Source of the DNA: Diploscapter coronatus
Lineage: Eukaryota > Nematoda > Chromadorea > Rhabditida > Rhabditidae
Reading direction: 5' to 3'
Assembly: GCA_964036155.1 (NCBI GenBank)
Contig: OZ038423.1
Location: forward strand, 38,269,249 to 38,333,248
Length of the DNA stretch: 64,000 nt
In this document: positions 21,969 to 37,700 of the stretch, piece by piece
Position numbering within the stretch: position 1 is the first letter of the stretch
Layout of the letters: every line of letters starts with the position of its first letter
Translations under genes and position numbers: made by a program
The notes under the pieces: model-generated
The model's input: the letters and a program-made list of their open reading frames with translations, nothing else
Database searches by the model: none
Told to the model about the DNA's origin: nothing

Positions 21969-24309
21969 TCACCTATCATAGAGTTTGGTGTCCCCGTCCT
22001 CTTCGGTAAGCGAGAGGTAGATCCGTCTCGCGAGCACAGGCCCGACTCTCTTTCGATTTTCGGCCATAACTTCGGAAATTTCCTTTATTGCAGCCTCTTT
22101 GCCCATCTGAAGATTATCCCCTAGGTAAATAACAAAAATTTCAAAGAAATCGATTTTAAAAATAGAAAAATGAAATTCTTATGTAGACCACAGCTTGATT
22201 TAATATACTAGAAAATTCTAGGATCTCCTATTTCTATAGAAATAAAACAGAAAATTGCAAAAAGTGCCGCTGACCTTCAAAAATTTATCGGCCGCCTCCA
22301 TAGGATTGGGGTATTTTTTGACGAGTGCCCTGAAAACACTAAATTTAAAAAATCGTCTTTTGTTGTTGTCGTTGAAAATTCACCTCCGATACGCATTGCT
22401 CATACGGGGCAGTTGCGCGAGCATCGCGTCCCAAATGTCGGCCACCATTTCGGATCCCGACAGGTTTTCCGAGCCCTGAATTCAAAGTGCGTAATTTTGG
22501 TTAGAAACGTAGTTTTTAAGACTACAGCAATTAAAAATGGTGGTTAAAAAGTTTACTTCAGAAGAGATACAATAATCGAAATGTTTTAGTGGCGCCACAC
22601 TGAGAAAAAGCTACAATAAGTCATAATTCAAAACAATGAAGTTGCTTAAAATACCTTTCTCTTAACGCTGATGTAGCGAATGTTGTTTTCGGACTCGGAA
22701 ATCTGCATCGACGTGAGTTTCGAGAGCGCATTGTGGATTCTCGTCAAGGCCGAGGCAAGTTTCTGGGAGTTTTCGACCTGAAATTTTATTTTTCTTCAAA
22801 AATTGAATGTTCGAGATTTTACCTGGTAAATATGCGTGTTGTACTTCGAGTAGATCTCCAGACTGATGTCAGAAAGCTGAAATTGTGAAAGAAATTCTTT
22901 GTCAGAGACTGATGATAACTATATACAGCAATTATGTAGAAGGTTTTTCCAGAGTATAAAATAATATATAACAATGAAAATAACCTTGGTATCAGGTACG
23001 TTCAAACGTCCATAGATTATGTAGAAGATCTGGGAGTAGTTTGGACCGAGCTTCCTTTTGTCCGCTTGAATCGAGTCCTCGAAGCAACCGGCCTGAATCC
23101 AGAGGGAGACGTCAACCGCGTGCAATACCCGGACCGTCACATGTTGGATCACCTAAAATTCATTTTGAATTTTTGCCAAAAAGTATCTTATTTGTGAAAT
23201 TTTTCAAATTCAAAAAGATTTTCTCCCTAAAATTTTGCCAGAAACCTACCATTTTCTCGGTCTTAGCCACTGAGCCATCGCTTGTCTGGATCATGCCGAT
23301 CGTATTCCTGCGAAACTCGACGATTTGCTCGGTCCAAGTGTCCTCGACTCTCAATTGTTCCTCGATTTTCTTCATTTGAAACTGCAGCTTAATCGCGTCC
23401 TCGGAGTTCGCTGTAAAATGGGCGTGGTTAGTCGATTAGGGGTGGGGCTGATTTTGAAAAAGATGCAAAAGTGCCGCGTAATTTTTCGTGACTCACAAAA
23501 TTCCTGGAAGATCTTCTTAGAGACGTGGCAGAACATGTGCTGCTGACTCTTGGACTTGATCGAGGCGGAGATCTGCCGGATAATTCGCTTCTTGTTCTGA
23601 AAATATGGGATCTGATTTCATAAATTCGTTTTTTTTAGAAAAGGGATTTCATATACTCTACCTGCTCTTCAAGTTTCGCTCTTTTGGCGTTTTCCCTCTC
23701 CTCTTTCAGACGATTCTTTTCGTCCTGGTCCAAGTTTTTCCTCTGCAATTTTTTATTTATATTCTTTAAAGATTATGCTAACTTTTAGATACAGTAATGT
23801 GAAACTCGAAAAAAAACTTACCGGAATGTTTTGCTGAGACACGGACTTGCGCTTTTTCTTCTTAGGCTGAGCATCTTCCTTGTCATAGTTGGTCGAGAGG
23901 ATTTGACTCTGGCTTCGATTCAGAATTCCAGGCGAGTCACCTTGGTCCTGGATCGCATCCCATGGATCTCTGGATTTTTGGAAAAATAAAATTTTTTTTA
24001 TTTTTAAATTCTTACTCCTTGGAAGGAGAACTCAACGCATCCCACAGAGACGAAAACGGAGGGCTCATTGTTGGACCTGATTTTTAAAACAAATTTCTTT
24101 ATTCTTCGAAAAATCTTACGGGTTTTCGAAGTAGAGCATTCCGGAGAATTATTCAACGTCAGATCTACAACGTCTTTTTCGTTGTCGTTGTCCAGATTCA
24201 GAATTTCGACGTCAGCGACGTCACCAGCCTGAATCCCGATGTCGTCATTTTTCTTCTTCGGCGTTTTCTCGTTCTCTTCGTCCGACGACAGACAAATCAC
24301 ATCATCCAT
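21969..24309 (-). CDS. eme-1: EME1/MMS4-type non-catalytic partner of MUS81
   Basis: Twelve minus-strand exons: 24120-24309, 24016-24076, 23822-23969, 23662-23742, 23497-23596, 23250-23410, 22985-23152, 22823-22876, 22655-22777, 22384-22475, 22275-22329, 21969-22106; 456 aa. The C-terminal half fits the EME1 ERCC4-like plus helix-hairpin-helix region: MVADIWDAMLAQLPRMSNAY, YPNPMEAADKFL and KRVGPVLARRIYLSL match the family's W..L..L.R.S.A.A..YP.P..L ... RRIGPELSRRIY pattern. The N-terminus is acidic with two likely SUMO-interacting motifs (VICLSSDEE, DVVDLTL), followed by a basic coiled segment (QPKKKKRKSVSQ; EKNRLKEERENAKRAKLEE). With MUS81 it would cut branched DNA in repair and meiosis. ATG follows TTTTTTCAG by four bases, suggesting trans-splicing. 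Identity rests mainly on the C-terminus. Confidence 0.75.
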
Positions 24310-24598
24310 TTTCCTGAAAAAATTTTAAACTTTCAAAAAAATCCAACGAACGGAAATCTCCTCTTCACGCTGTAAATGGGGCGCAGTTCCCATTTTTCGC
24401 TTTAAATTTCGGAATTTTTCATTTTTTTCTGCAAAATTCACCTAATTTATTGGGCTACCCGTTAGGAAATTCGATCAATTTTAAAGGGAAAATTTGATTG
24501 ATTTTTCAAATGAGAAGTCGAGTGAGTTGGGTGCATTTGTGAGACTTTCCATTTTTTAAATTCAAATCTTTTTTTTCAATTTCAGCAAAACCCGAAAA
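24310..24598. promoter_or_regulatory. Shared bidirectional promoter region (eme-1 / nath-10)
   Basis: 289 bases separate the two divergent start codons. Each ATG is preceded within 13 bases by an acceptor-like site (TTTCAG), so both transcripts are probably trans-spliced. The outrons and any core promoter must fit in this gap. No TATA element stands out. Confidence 0.6.
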
Positions 24599-27500
24599 AT
24601 GGAGAACCGCAAGAAGTTGGATAATCGAATCCGGACGCTCATCGAAAATGGAATGACCACAGGACACAGGAGTCTTTTCGCGATTGTCGGGGACAAGGCT
24701 AGGGATCAGGTCTGGATTTTTTATTAGTTTTCCCAAAATTAAAAGATCGAATATTTTTAGACCCAAATTAAGTAAATAAAACATTTAAAAATGTTAACTT
24801 TGGAAGTTGAAGAAAAGGGCAATTTCCAGATCCCTATCCTCTACCACATCCTGACCAAGTCGTCGGTCTCTGCTCGGCCCTCAGTGCTCTGGTGCTACAA
24901 AAAGGAGCTCAGCTTCTCGTCGCATCGCAAGAAGCGCATGAAGGAGATCGCGAAAAAGGCTAGGAGTTCTGGGGGGAATGCGGTATTTTCTTTTACTAAA
25001 AATAAATTTTAAAAAATGAATTTGCGAAATTTTATTCAGAGAATTTGTAAGAGCTTTTCTCGTGAAGAAATATTTGAAGGAAAAATTGTCAGAATTATTA
25101 AGTTTTCAAAGAACTTTTTTAAGTTAAAAATAATAAAATTCGTTTTTCCAGGAAATCGACCCTTTTCATGTCTTCGTGTCCGCCACCCAAATTCGCTACT
25201 GCTACTACAACGAAACACACACCATTCTCGGCAACACCTATGGAATGCTCGTTTTGCAGGTTGGCATAAAAATAAATAATGCTAAAGGATCAAAGTTTGA
25301 AGAAATAAAATAATTTTGAGGATTTCGAAGCTCTGACTCCTAACTTGTTGGCGAGGACGATTGAAACCGTTGAAGGAGGTGGCGTCGTGGTTCTTTTGCT
25401 GCATTCCGTCAATTCACTCAGACAGCTGTTCACCATTTCAATGGTAAATTTATTTTTTAATAATAAAAAATACTTTAGAAAATTGAAAGAAAGAATAGGA
25501 TTAATGTAACTAATTTTGAAAACAAGAAATGAAATGTTCTGTTTGCAAATCTTTAAAGAAAATGAATAAAACTGTCGAAAATCATAAAATCAAGTAAAAA
25601 GATGAAATTTCCAGGACGTGCACAGTCGCTACCGCTCGGATGCGCACGGAGAAGTAGTGCCGAGATTCAATGAGAGATTCATCCTCTCTTTGGCTTCCTC
25701 TCCAGCAATAGCCGCTCTGGACGACCATTTGAATATCCTGCCTATTTCGAGTCATATCAATAGGTTTTCACTTTATGTTATTGCTAGGAAATTAAAAAGA
25801 AACTTTAAAATTATAAATTTCGATGGTCATCTCAAAGTTTTTTTTTTTTTTATTTTTAAACATTTTTGCTGTCAGATTGGAGTCCACCACCGTCCGCTCT
25901 CAGAAGTCTGAATCTTCGAACGATGAGGAGTTGAAAACGCTGAAAGAAGCGATGAAAGACACCAAACCGATTGGCCAACTCCTTGCTAAATGCAAAACCG
26001 CTGATCAGGTTTTTTATCTAATAATTTCATATTTGAAAGCTTTATTTTTATTATTTCTTTTTTTAATTTTAGCCTTTCAGGGAAAAGCCCTGCTCCGTCT
26101 CTTGGACGTTATCACTGAGAAAACGCTGAATGCAACTTGCTCCTTGACTGCGGCTAGAGGCAGGGGAAAGTCGGCTTCTCTGGGTATTTATTTATTTTTG
26201 AAAATAGAAATATTTCGAAAAAAAAAGATGGTTTTCATTTTTTCTTCTATATTTTTGACAAGATTCTCACGATTTTGATGAAAATTATTTTTTTTTCAAA
26301 TCTTTGACCGAAAGATAATTAAGGACTCGCGTTGGCGGGCGCCGTCGCATTCGGCTACACGAACATTTTCGTGACGTCGCCGTCTCCAGAAAATCTCAGA
26401 ACGCTCTTCGAGTTCGTCGTCAAGGGATTCGATGCCATCGAGTATCAGGTAAAATGAGTTCTTTTCCAAAAACTTGGTCTCTTTCAGGAGCACACCGACT
26501 ACGAACTGATCCAGTCGACGAATCCCGAGTTCCGCAAAGCTCTCGTCAGAATCAACGTCTTCCGGGAGCACAGACAGACTATTCAGGTTTGGAAAAAGAT
26601 CACTTTTCAAAGAGTTCAAATCTGTTGCAGTACATCCACCCGACCGATGCGAATAAATTGGGTCAAGCTGAATTGGTCGTTGTCGACGAAGCAGCAGCGA
26701 TCCCCTTGCCTCTCGTCAAAGATCTTATTTCAGGTATTGGATTTATGAGATCTGGATTAATTTTTTTAAATTTAGAAATTAAAATATCATTTGAATCCCT
26801 TCTTTGAGAGTTCATTTTAAACAAAATTTGTCTAACTTTCAGGCCCATACTTGGTATTCCTCGCCTCGACGATCAATGGATACGAAGGCACGGGAAGGAG
26901 TCTGTCTCTGAAGCTGATTCAGCAGCTCAAACAGCAGGTGAAACATTTCATCTTATAACGAAAAACTTTAAAAAATATTTGCTAGGCGGCCGGTCACGCG
27001 AAAGGCGAGAAAACGGCGGTCAGCAAGGGACGACAGCTCTATGAAATGACGTTGGAAGAAAGCATTCGATACAAGCCGGGAGATCAGGTTTTTTATTCTA
27101 AATTAAACTAAAATAATTTTGAAAAATAACAAAAAATCCAGATCGAGCAATGGCTGAATAAGCTGCTGTGTCTGGACGCCTGCCAGGCCGCTCCCAAATT
27201 GAGCTGCGGAACCCCACCCCCACAAAATTGTGAACTGTAAGGAAATAGTAGATTTAAAAAATGAAATTTTAAAATCTTCAGATACTACGTGAACCGAGAC
27301 ACGCTCTTCTCGTTCCACAAAGCTTCAGAAGTCTTCTTGCATCAGGTCATGGGCATCTACGTGTCGGCGCACTACAAAAATTCCCCCAATGATTTACAGG
27401 TGTTTATTTTTTTAGTTAATTTTTTGTAATGGAAAAATAATTCCAATTTTAAAGTAAGGGCATTTCAGAAAAATAGAAAATTTGTATTAAAAAATAACTA

Positions 27501-30164
27501 ATTACATTTTAGCTTCTCTCTGACGCACCGTCCCACCATCTTTTCGCTCTGATGGCGCCGGTCAAAGCCGAAGAGAGCTCGGTCCCTGAGGTAATTATTT
27601 TTGATTTTTCCAAAAAATGAAAAAGTAAATTTTCGAGAAAAACATCTAAATTTAGGTTCTCGCGGTCATTCAAATCGCCCTGGAAGGTAAACTCTCGAAG
27701 GACAAAGTTTCGGAGTCATTGAGTCGAGGAAAACAAGCCGCAGGCGACCTTCTGCCCTGGACGGTCTCCCAGAATTTCTTGGTATTTTTTCTAATTTTTA
27801 ATGGGAAGATTGGAAGTAAATATTTTATTTCTGAAAACTTTCAGGATAACAATTTCGCCGAAATGTGCGGAGCGAGAATCGTGAGAATTGCCGTGCATCC
27901 GGAATACCAGGGAATGGGATACGGTAGTAGGTGAGAGAAAATTTTAAAAATTAACAGTAAATATATTTTCGGAAGCTTCTTGAAAAACTTAAAAGTTGAA
28001 AATTTTATTTTAAAAACCAAATTATTACGAAAGTAAACATTTCAGAGCCATGAAACTCCTCGAAGACTATTTCTGTGGGAAAATCATGAATCTGGAGGAG
28101 ATGGATGAAGAGAGGGTCTCCAAGAAAATGCTCAAGGCTACCAAAGCAAAGGAAGCGGTAGAGCCAGTCAAGGTAGCTGTTATTTTGACTTTGTGTGTCG
28201 TATCTCAACACATCTTCATCCCCTATTCTTCAACATTGGAGGATTACTGTAACTCGAACTTCAGGACGGGCACACGGTAGCCCTTCTGGAAGAGGTCATC
28301 GAACCCAGAGCTAACTTGCCGCCTCTCCTTTTGAAATTGGAAGAAAGACAGCCCGAGAATCTCGATTATTTGGGTAAAATTAAAAATAATAAAAGCTATT
28401 AAAATAAAAAATACGAAAAACAAATTCAGGAACCTCGTTCGGTCTGACGCTGAACCTGCTGAAGTTCTGGAAAAAGCTGAAATTCGTGCCGGTTTACATC
28501 CGACAGAACGCGAACGATCTGACTGGAGAGTACACCAGCGTCATGCTCAAAACGATCAATGCTCAGGGTAAAATGTTTTATTTATTTAAATAACAACATA
28601 ATTTCATTCAAGAAATGTCTAGGGATTTTCTAAATTCCAATTTTTCTAGCATATATGCAATTTATAATATCTTTGATCATAGGTAATAGGGAGAAGGAAA
28701 AATGCTATTTTTAATTATAAAGAAAAAAGTTATAGGATAACCCTAATATATTAAAAATAAAAATTCAGAAGACGACACCCCCTGGCTCTCGCACTACTGG
28801 GTGGAGTTTCGTCATCGCATCCTCCCACTTTTGGGCTTCGAATTCGCGAAATTCCCGGCCGCCCTGGCGCTTTCTCTGCTCCAACTCAAAAATGACAACG
28901 TCGAGAAGGGAATTAATAGGGAAGGTGGGATTTTTGTTTATTTTATATTTTCAAAAGTTCGGAAAGCTTTACAAGATTTGAAAAAAACATTTTCAGTGAT
29001 ATCCCGAGAAAACTTGTCCCTGCTCATTTCAAACACTGATCTCAAGAGGCTTTCCCAATACGCGAGGAATCTGGTGGATCATCAACTCATCACGGACCTG
29101 TACCCCGTCGTCGCCAGGCTCTATTTCGATCAGGTATTGTAGTTTTTAAATTTCTAAAAATCTTTCTTCTTTCATAATTTTATCTTTAAAATCTTGTCCT
29201 ATCTCTAGGAATTTCTATCATTCTTTCAGATTTTTCTTTAAGACATTTTTCTATTCTATCTTTAGAAAAATGCATTTTTCAAAATCAAAAAATAATCTTT
29301 TAATTACAATTACAATTTCCAGAAACTTCCCAAGGAAGTGGTCCTTCCCGTCGAGCAGTCGGCCGTCCTTCTGGCCTTTGGCCTCCAGTATAAAACCGCG
29401 AATCAAGCCGGGGAAGAATTGGGAATTCCGCAAAACCAGGTGGGATACTTTAGCTCATGTTATCCTAATTTTCAAGATTACTGTAGCTTTTGGAATCAAA
29501 GTTACAGTAATCCTTGATTCTTTGTACAAACGATAGTGTAGGAAATTACTGTTATTTTTAAAGAGGTATTGTAGTTTTTTTTTTCTAAATAATAGATTCT
29601 TGTTCCAGCGATACTTTCCAAAATGACGCTTTAAAAATGTTGGTTCAGATCTGGGCAATCCACTCGAAGGCCATCAGGAAACTCTCCGATTGCTTTGACT
29701 CGATTTGCGAGGACGCCATCAGAAGGCAAATCGAAGGCGAGAAGATCGCTAATAAAGTGGGCGGAACGTCCGGAACCGAGGAAATGCGGCCTCTGGACGT
29801 GAGTCTGGCTGAGGAACTCGACGTGGCCGCGAAGGAGATCAAAGAACGCCAGAAACGGGATCGCGAGACACTGATGTCGCAACTCGGCGGAGAACTCTCC
29901 AAATACGAAATCACTGCGGATCAGAAAGATTTGGAAGAGGTTGGAATTATTTGAAGTTTTCGCAATTTTCGATTTTTAGGCTTTCGGCAATGTCAACATG
30001 AAGTTCTCCAAGTCGATCGTCAGTGTGAAAAGCAAGAGGTGTGATTTTTGAATTTTTTTTCTTTTGAAAAAGAAAATTTCAGATCCGCTCCCAGAGAGGC
30101 GCTTCCTGAAGAGTTCCGTCCCACCAACAAAAAGTTGAAGGGTAAAAAGAAGTTCAGAAACTAG
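24599..30164 (+). CDS. nath-10: RNA cytidine acetyltransferase, NAT10/Kre33 family
   Basis: Twenty-six exons give 1040 aa, close to human NAT10 (1025). This nucleolar ATP-dependent enzyme makes N4-acetylcytidine in 18S rRNA and tRNA and is needed for small-subunit assembly. It starts MENRKKLDNRIRTLIENGMT. The N-terminal domain has SSVSARPSVLWCYKKELSFS and GGGVVVLLLHSVNSLRQL. The helicase core has Walker A TAARGRGKSASLG (26081-26330), IFVTSPSPENLRTLFEFV, and Walker B VVVDEAAAIPLPLVK (26631-26733), followed by STINGYEGTGRSLSLKLI. The GNAT part has ARIVRIAVHPEYQGMGYGSR (27845-28046), the acetyl-CoA binding loop. The C-terminus is basic (KKLKGKKKFRN). Introns are mostly 40-100 bases. The start follows TTTCAG plus 13 bases. 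AATAAA lies near 30252. Confidence 0.96.
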
Positions 30165-30587
30165 GCATTCGAAAAAGAAATCGTTATTCACCATTTTTGT
30201 TGATTGTCAAAAGACTTGTTATCGTTATTTGTTGAGACTTTTGTTTTTCAAAATAAATAAATTCTAGCTTAAAAGGATATTTGAAATCCCCCTAAAATAG
30301 GGGGGAGTATGATATGATTTGGTAAAAATAGAATTTCGCAGCTTGTTAACTTAGTGACTTTGAGTTTGTCCCGTTGGTATGGTAACAATCATTTACATTT
30401 CTTCGTTAAATAAGGGAAATGAGATAGGGAAAGGCAGGGGAAAAAGGGCCGCGGGCATATGAAATCTCATTCTCACACTGCTTGATTAGCTTCAAGCCAG
30501 CCACCTGAAGCCTCAAATTATACCTTCCTCTTCTCAAATCCCCATTTCTATACGATTGGAATTTGCTTCCGAAAGAAAACAACGAAA
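30165..30587. other. Intergenic nath-10 / tubulin
   Basis: About 420 bases with an AATAAA signal soon after nath-10 and presumably the tubulin promoter. The gap is longer than typical operon spacing, so co-transcription is not implied. Confidence 0.5.
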
Positions 30588-30605
30588 ATGGGCCTTAACG
30601 GAAAA

Positions 30606-33997
<3,392 letters not shown>

Positions 33998-35152
33998 AAA
34001 ATTTCGACTAAAATCTAAATTTCCCATTATTACAAGTTATTTTTGTATTAATAAAGTACACGACCAGACTTGCAACGTTTTCAAGCCGCGGTTAACCGCA
34101 TGAAACAATTGTTTTCGAGAATGAAAGAGAAAAGAGCATGCTCTCTCGAAAAGATATACTATTTCGTTATCCGTGTCTAAACATTTACAATCCTGCATGC
34201 AAATGAAGCGAACCTTAGAGCATTATGATCTATCAGGTTGCTTTTCCAATTGGTGCTACACTGCTTTTAACTTTGACGGACTCGAATTTGAAAGAACGCG
34301 AAGATCGACTTTGTTGGCTGCTTGTGACTGTTCGTTATTGAACCTCAAGACGCAATCTGAAGATAACATTATCAGCAAACTAGAGATGTGTAGGCCGTAT
34401 AATAACACTGCAATAAGATGAAAATCAGTGGTGGCATTTTTGTTAAAAAGTTCCATGCTAAGCATGAGCTCCAGTCCGACTTAAAAGTTCGTGAGGTCAT
34501 ACTAGTCAATTATTTAGGGTAATTTTTACCCGCGAAAAAAATTAATTTTTCATTTCAGCCACTTGCAAAATCATTCATTTTTCCTATTCGTTTTTTCTCG
34601 ATTTTTTCCCTAAAATCTTTTCAAAAATCCAAATTTGCGGCCATTTTCCCCGTTTTCCTCCTATTTGTGTGCATTTGCTCGTCGGGAATGCGTCAGTAAG
34701 ACTTTAAGGCGTACAACACGCGTGGGGCTAACAACATCCACCGATTCCGATTATTGGTCCGGATTTTTTAATTCTTTTTTTTTTCTTTGAATTTATTGAT
34801 GTTTTAAAATTATAAATGCATACACCATCTCCACCAATAAATTTAAAAGTTCACCAAGAGTTTGAGAAAGGGGAAACTTGGCGATTTTTTAAAAGTCGAT
34901 CAGCTTATTTATTATTATTATTATTTTTTTTATTTTTGTTTGCCTGGAAAGACGATCAACTACCCTCCTTCTCTGCTACTTTATTCACTTTTTCACACCA
35001 CTAGTAAAGATTAAATCGAATCAAATTCCCAAGTAGTGACTTTTGAATGAATGGTGGGACTTTCAAGGGCGCCAATTTTTATTTGTTCAACTTTTTTTAT
35101 TTATATATTTTTACAAATAATTTCAGGAGCGATCGAAATCGACCTGTCCGCT
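33998..35152. other. Intergenic tubulin / STAR gene
   Basis: Contains the tubulin poly(A) signal and a degenerate element at 34075-34165 related to 45671-45835. It also holds an open frame of about 80 codons at 34173-34421 with no start context or splice partner. The STAR gene's acceptor-like site at 35121-35126 lies at its end. Confidence 0.5.
34075..34165. repeat. MITE family 7, degenerate copy
   Basis: GCGGTTAACCGCATGAAAC and GAAAGAGAAAAGAGCATG resemble internal blocks of 45671-45835 and 40803-40928. Only the left part is clear. Confidence 0.45.
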
Positions 35153-37700
35153 ATGTACGGTTCCGGCAACGGCAATATGGCCCAGTACGGGGTGGGTTTT
35201 GGAAAAAAATCAAGCTTTCATAAAATTCATATTTTTTAACTTCCAGAAATTCTCAAATATTTTTTTGTTATTTTTCAGGAAATTAAAAAGAATAACTTTA
35301 GGCTCACACCCAAGGCGGTCACCAGGGCTATGGCAATCAGGTGTGGGATTTTAAAATTTAACTTTGGGATTGAAAAATGGAAATTTGAATCCAAAAATTT
35401 AAGACTCTGAAAATTAAAGTAAGAAATCTCAGGGCATGTACCAGGGCGGACAGCAGGGCATGAACCCGAACTACGGCTACGAGGGAGGCCCCCCTCCACC
35501 CATGATCCAGAGCCCGTTGGACGCCGAGATACAGGTACATCTGGATATAAAATTTGCAAAATAAATTTTTTTTAAAATTCGATCATCCTCAAGTCACCTA
35601 ATAAAAACTTTAGTTTTAAAATATTGAGCTTGAAAGAAATAACTTCACAAAACTTATATACTCCAAGAGGTCTAATTGTTGGCTTCATATTCAAGATGCT
35701 GAACTTGAACAAAAAATTACGAAAAAAATAAAAATATGAAATACAAAAAAGAATAATTTAAAACTTTATTTTCAGGTGGTGCTCGCCGAAATCCACCAGG
35801 AGATCGCGGTTCTGGATCAGTCCGAGGAGTGGGCGAATGCGCTCAAGAACGGCAGACGCCTGCTGTTGACTGGTGGGATATTCTGCAAATTTTGGAAACT
35901 CTGGAATTAAAGATATTTATGGAACATAGAAAAACTCCGAAAGTTCGGGAACTTTAACTCTTTCTGGACTTTCAGAATAAATTTCTGAAAGCTCCTAAGC
36001 TTTTATTTTTTCCAGAAGCGGACCGTCTGGAGCACAATATCGACCCCGAGTGGCTCGAGGTCGACATCAACAAGCCCGTCAAGTTGGTCAAGAAGGTCCT
36101 CATCCCCAATTTCCGTCATCCTGGGGTCGGTTTTTAAAAATATTTTTACAGAACAGTTACAGGAATAGGTATTTTTTAAAGAACTGACAAAAACGAATAA
36201 AGTAATCTTCATCCTTTCACTGAAATAAAAATATTTTTGTAGGAAAAGGCCACAGTAATATTTTCATAAAAATTTAGTTCAACTTCGTCGGAAAGATCAT
36301 CGGGCCGAACGGCGCGAGTCTGCAGCTGCTGGCCAAAACGCACAAGTGCCGCATTTTCGTGCTCGGCAGGGGGTCGACGAAGGACAGAATGAGAGAAGCG
36401 ACGATGTTGGCCAGGTTAGGAAAATTTTAAAAAATAAAAAGAATATAACGATCTTCAACATTTTCAGTGGCGACCCCATGTACGCTCACTTCGCCGGTCC
36501 GCTTCACGTCAAGGTATTTTTTGAAAAGTGAAAAATGAAACAAATATGGAAATTTCAGATCGAGACCATCGCGCCGGCCCACATCGCCTACCAGAGAGTG
36601 GCTAACGTTTTGGCCGAGCTCAACACCATTCTGCAGCCGGTAAGAATAATTTTAAAAAAAACATAATAATAAAATAAATTAAACATTATTTCCAGATCCG
36701 CGTGGACACTACTCCCGGCGCCAACCAGGACGGGGCCAAGATCGAGGGCGGAGAGGAGGCCACTGAAGGTAGGGTTACATAAAAATAAAGAAAACAATGA
36801 AAATGAATAGTTCAAGATTAAAAATTCAGACAACCAGACGGCGACGGCAGCGCCCGGCTCTGTGGGCCCGAAGGTCCCGACTTCTGGAATTGGAGCCGAG
36901 GGTAAGACAAACATAATGGCTTCGTCTGAACCACCTTCTGGGGGTACGATAGTCAAAAAATAAATAAATCGAGGTTAAGTGAGCATTTCGGGACTACGAA
37001 AAGTATACGTTCGGTTGAACTGAATTTTGGTTTGAAGAAGGTTTAAATACGATTAAAAATTCGAATTAAATAATCGAAAAACTAAAAGACGAATAATTTC
37101 AGGCGAAACTCGTTCGAGCGGTGGTCAGGTGGGAAGAATTTTAATTAAAATGAGAAATTTTGAGAAAATTAAGAATAAATTTAAAAAATAAGATCAAATT
37201 TCAGCGCGGTTCTGGCGGAAGCTACGGCAATCGCTCGGGAGGCGGCGGCCAGTCCGCCGGAGGCTACCAGAGCCGATCGGGTGGTGGACAGCGGCCCGGA
37301 GGTGGCTACAACAGGGGAGGGTAAGGACATCGTGCTCTAATCCGAAAATGAAGTGCTAAAACGAGTTTTTGTGAGAACTTCTATAAAAGAAAGCACTGTC
37401 TTACAAACCTTATTCTCTGAAAATAGTGAGGGAAAGCGAGAGACAAAGATAGTTCTTTTTCACTGCGCACAGTTATGGGTAAATGTAGGACGTTTTCAAA
37501 GGATAGGGTTTTGTAAGGCCGCGAAAAAGAATGAAAAATTTTATCATTTACAAAATTTCTCGATTTTCTATAAAAATATTTTTTAAGCTTTATTTGTTTC
37601 TCTTTAGAATAGTTATATTTTGTTATGGAAATTCTTCTAAAAGATAAAAAAAAAAATGGAAATATTGATTTTCAGATACAACAGACACGCCCCCTACTAA
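35153..37700 (+). CDS. STAR-family KH RNA-binding protein, Sam68-like, with RGG tail
   Basis: Exons 35153-35191, 35302-35340, 35433-35534, 35776-35872, 36016-36125, 36278-36414, 36468-36513, 36559-36639, 36696-36768, 36830-36901, 37103-37128, 37205-37320, 37676-37700; 320 aa. The N-terminus is Gly/Gln/Tyr-rich and low complexity. A helical QUA1-like stretch (LDAEIQVVLAEIHQEIAVLD) follows. The maxi-KH domain has VLIPNFRHPGFNFVGKIIGP, then NGASLQLLAKTHKCRIFVLG and DPMYAHFAGPLHVKIE, the QUA2-type continuation. The C-terminus has RSGGG/RPGGGYNRGG repeats and ends in Tyr. Known relatives (Sam68/KHDRBS, GLD-1, ASD-2) control splicing or translation by binding U/A-rich RNA. Acceptor TTTCAG at 35121-35126 precedes the ATG by 26 bases. 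The exact C. elegans orthologue is not identified. Confidence 0.85.

Noticed and set aside
25615..26278. Long single-frame ORFs that run past exon ends in nath-10
   Set aside because: They read through T-rich introns with clear GT...AG boundaries; the spliced frame matches NAT10.
34173..34421. 82-codon frame starting at GTG
   Set aside because: No ATG, no donor or acceptor context, and adjacent to a degenerate repeat; probably chance or transposon debris.
35051..35239. ORF joining a hydrophobic leader to the STAR protein start (would look like a signal peptide)
   Set aside because: The segment 35063-35126 is T-rich and ends TTTCAG; it is much more likely intron or outron than coding.
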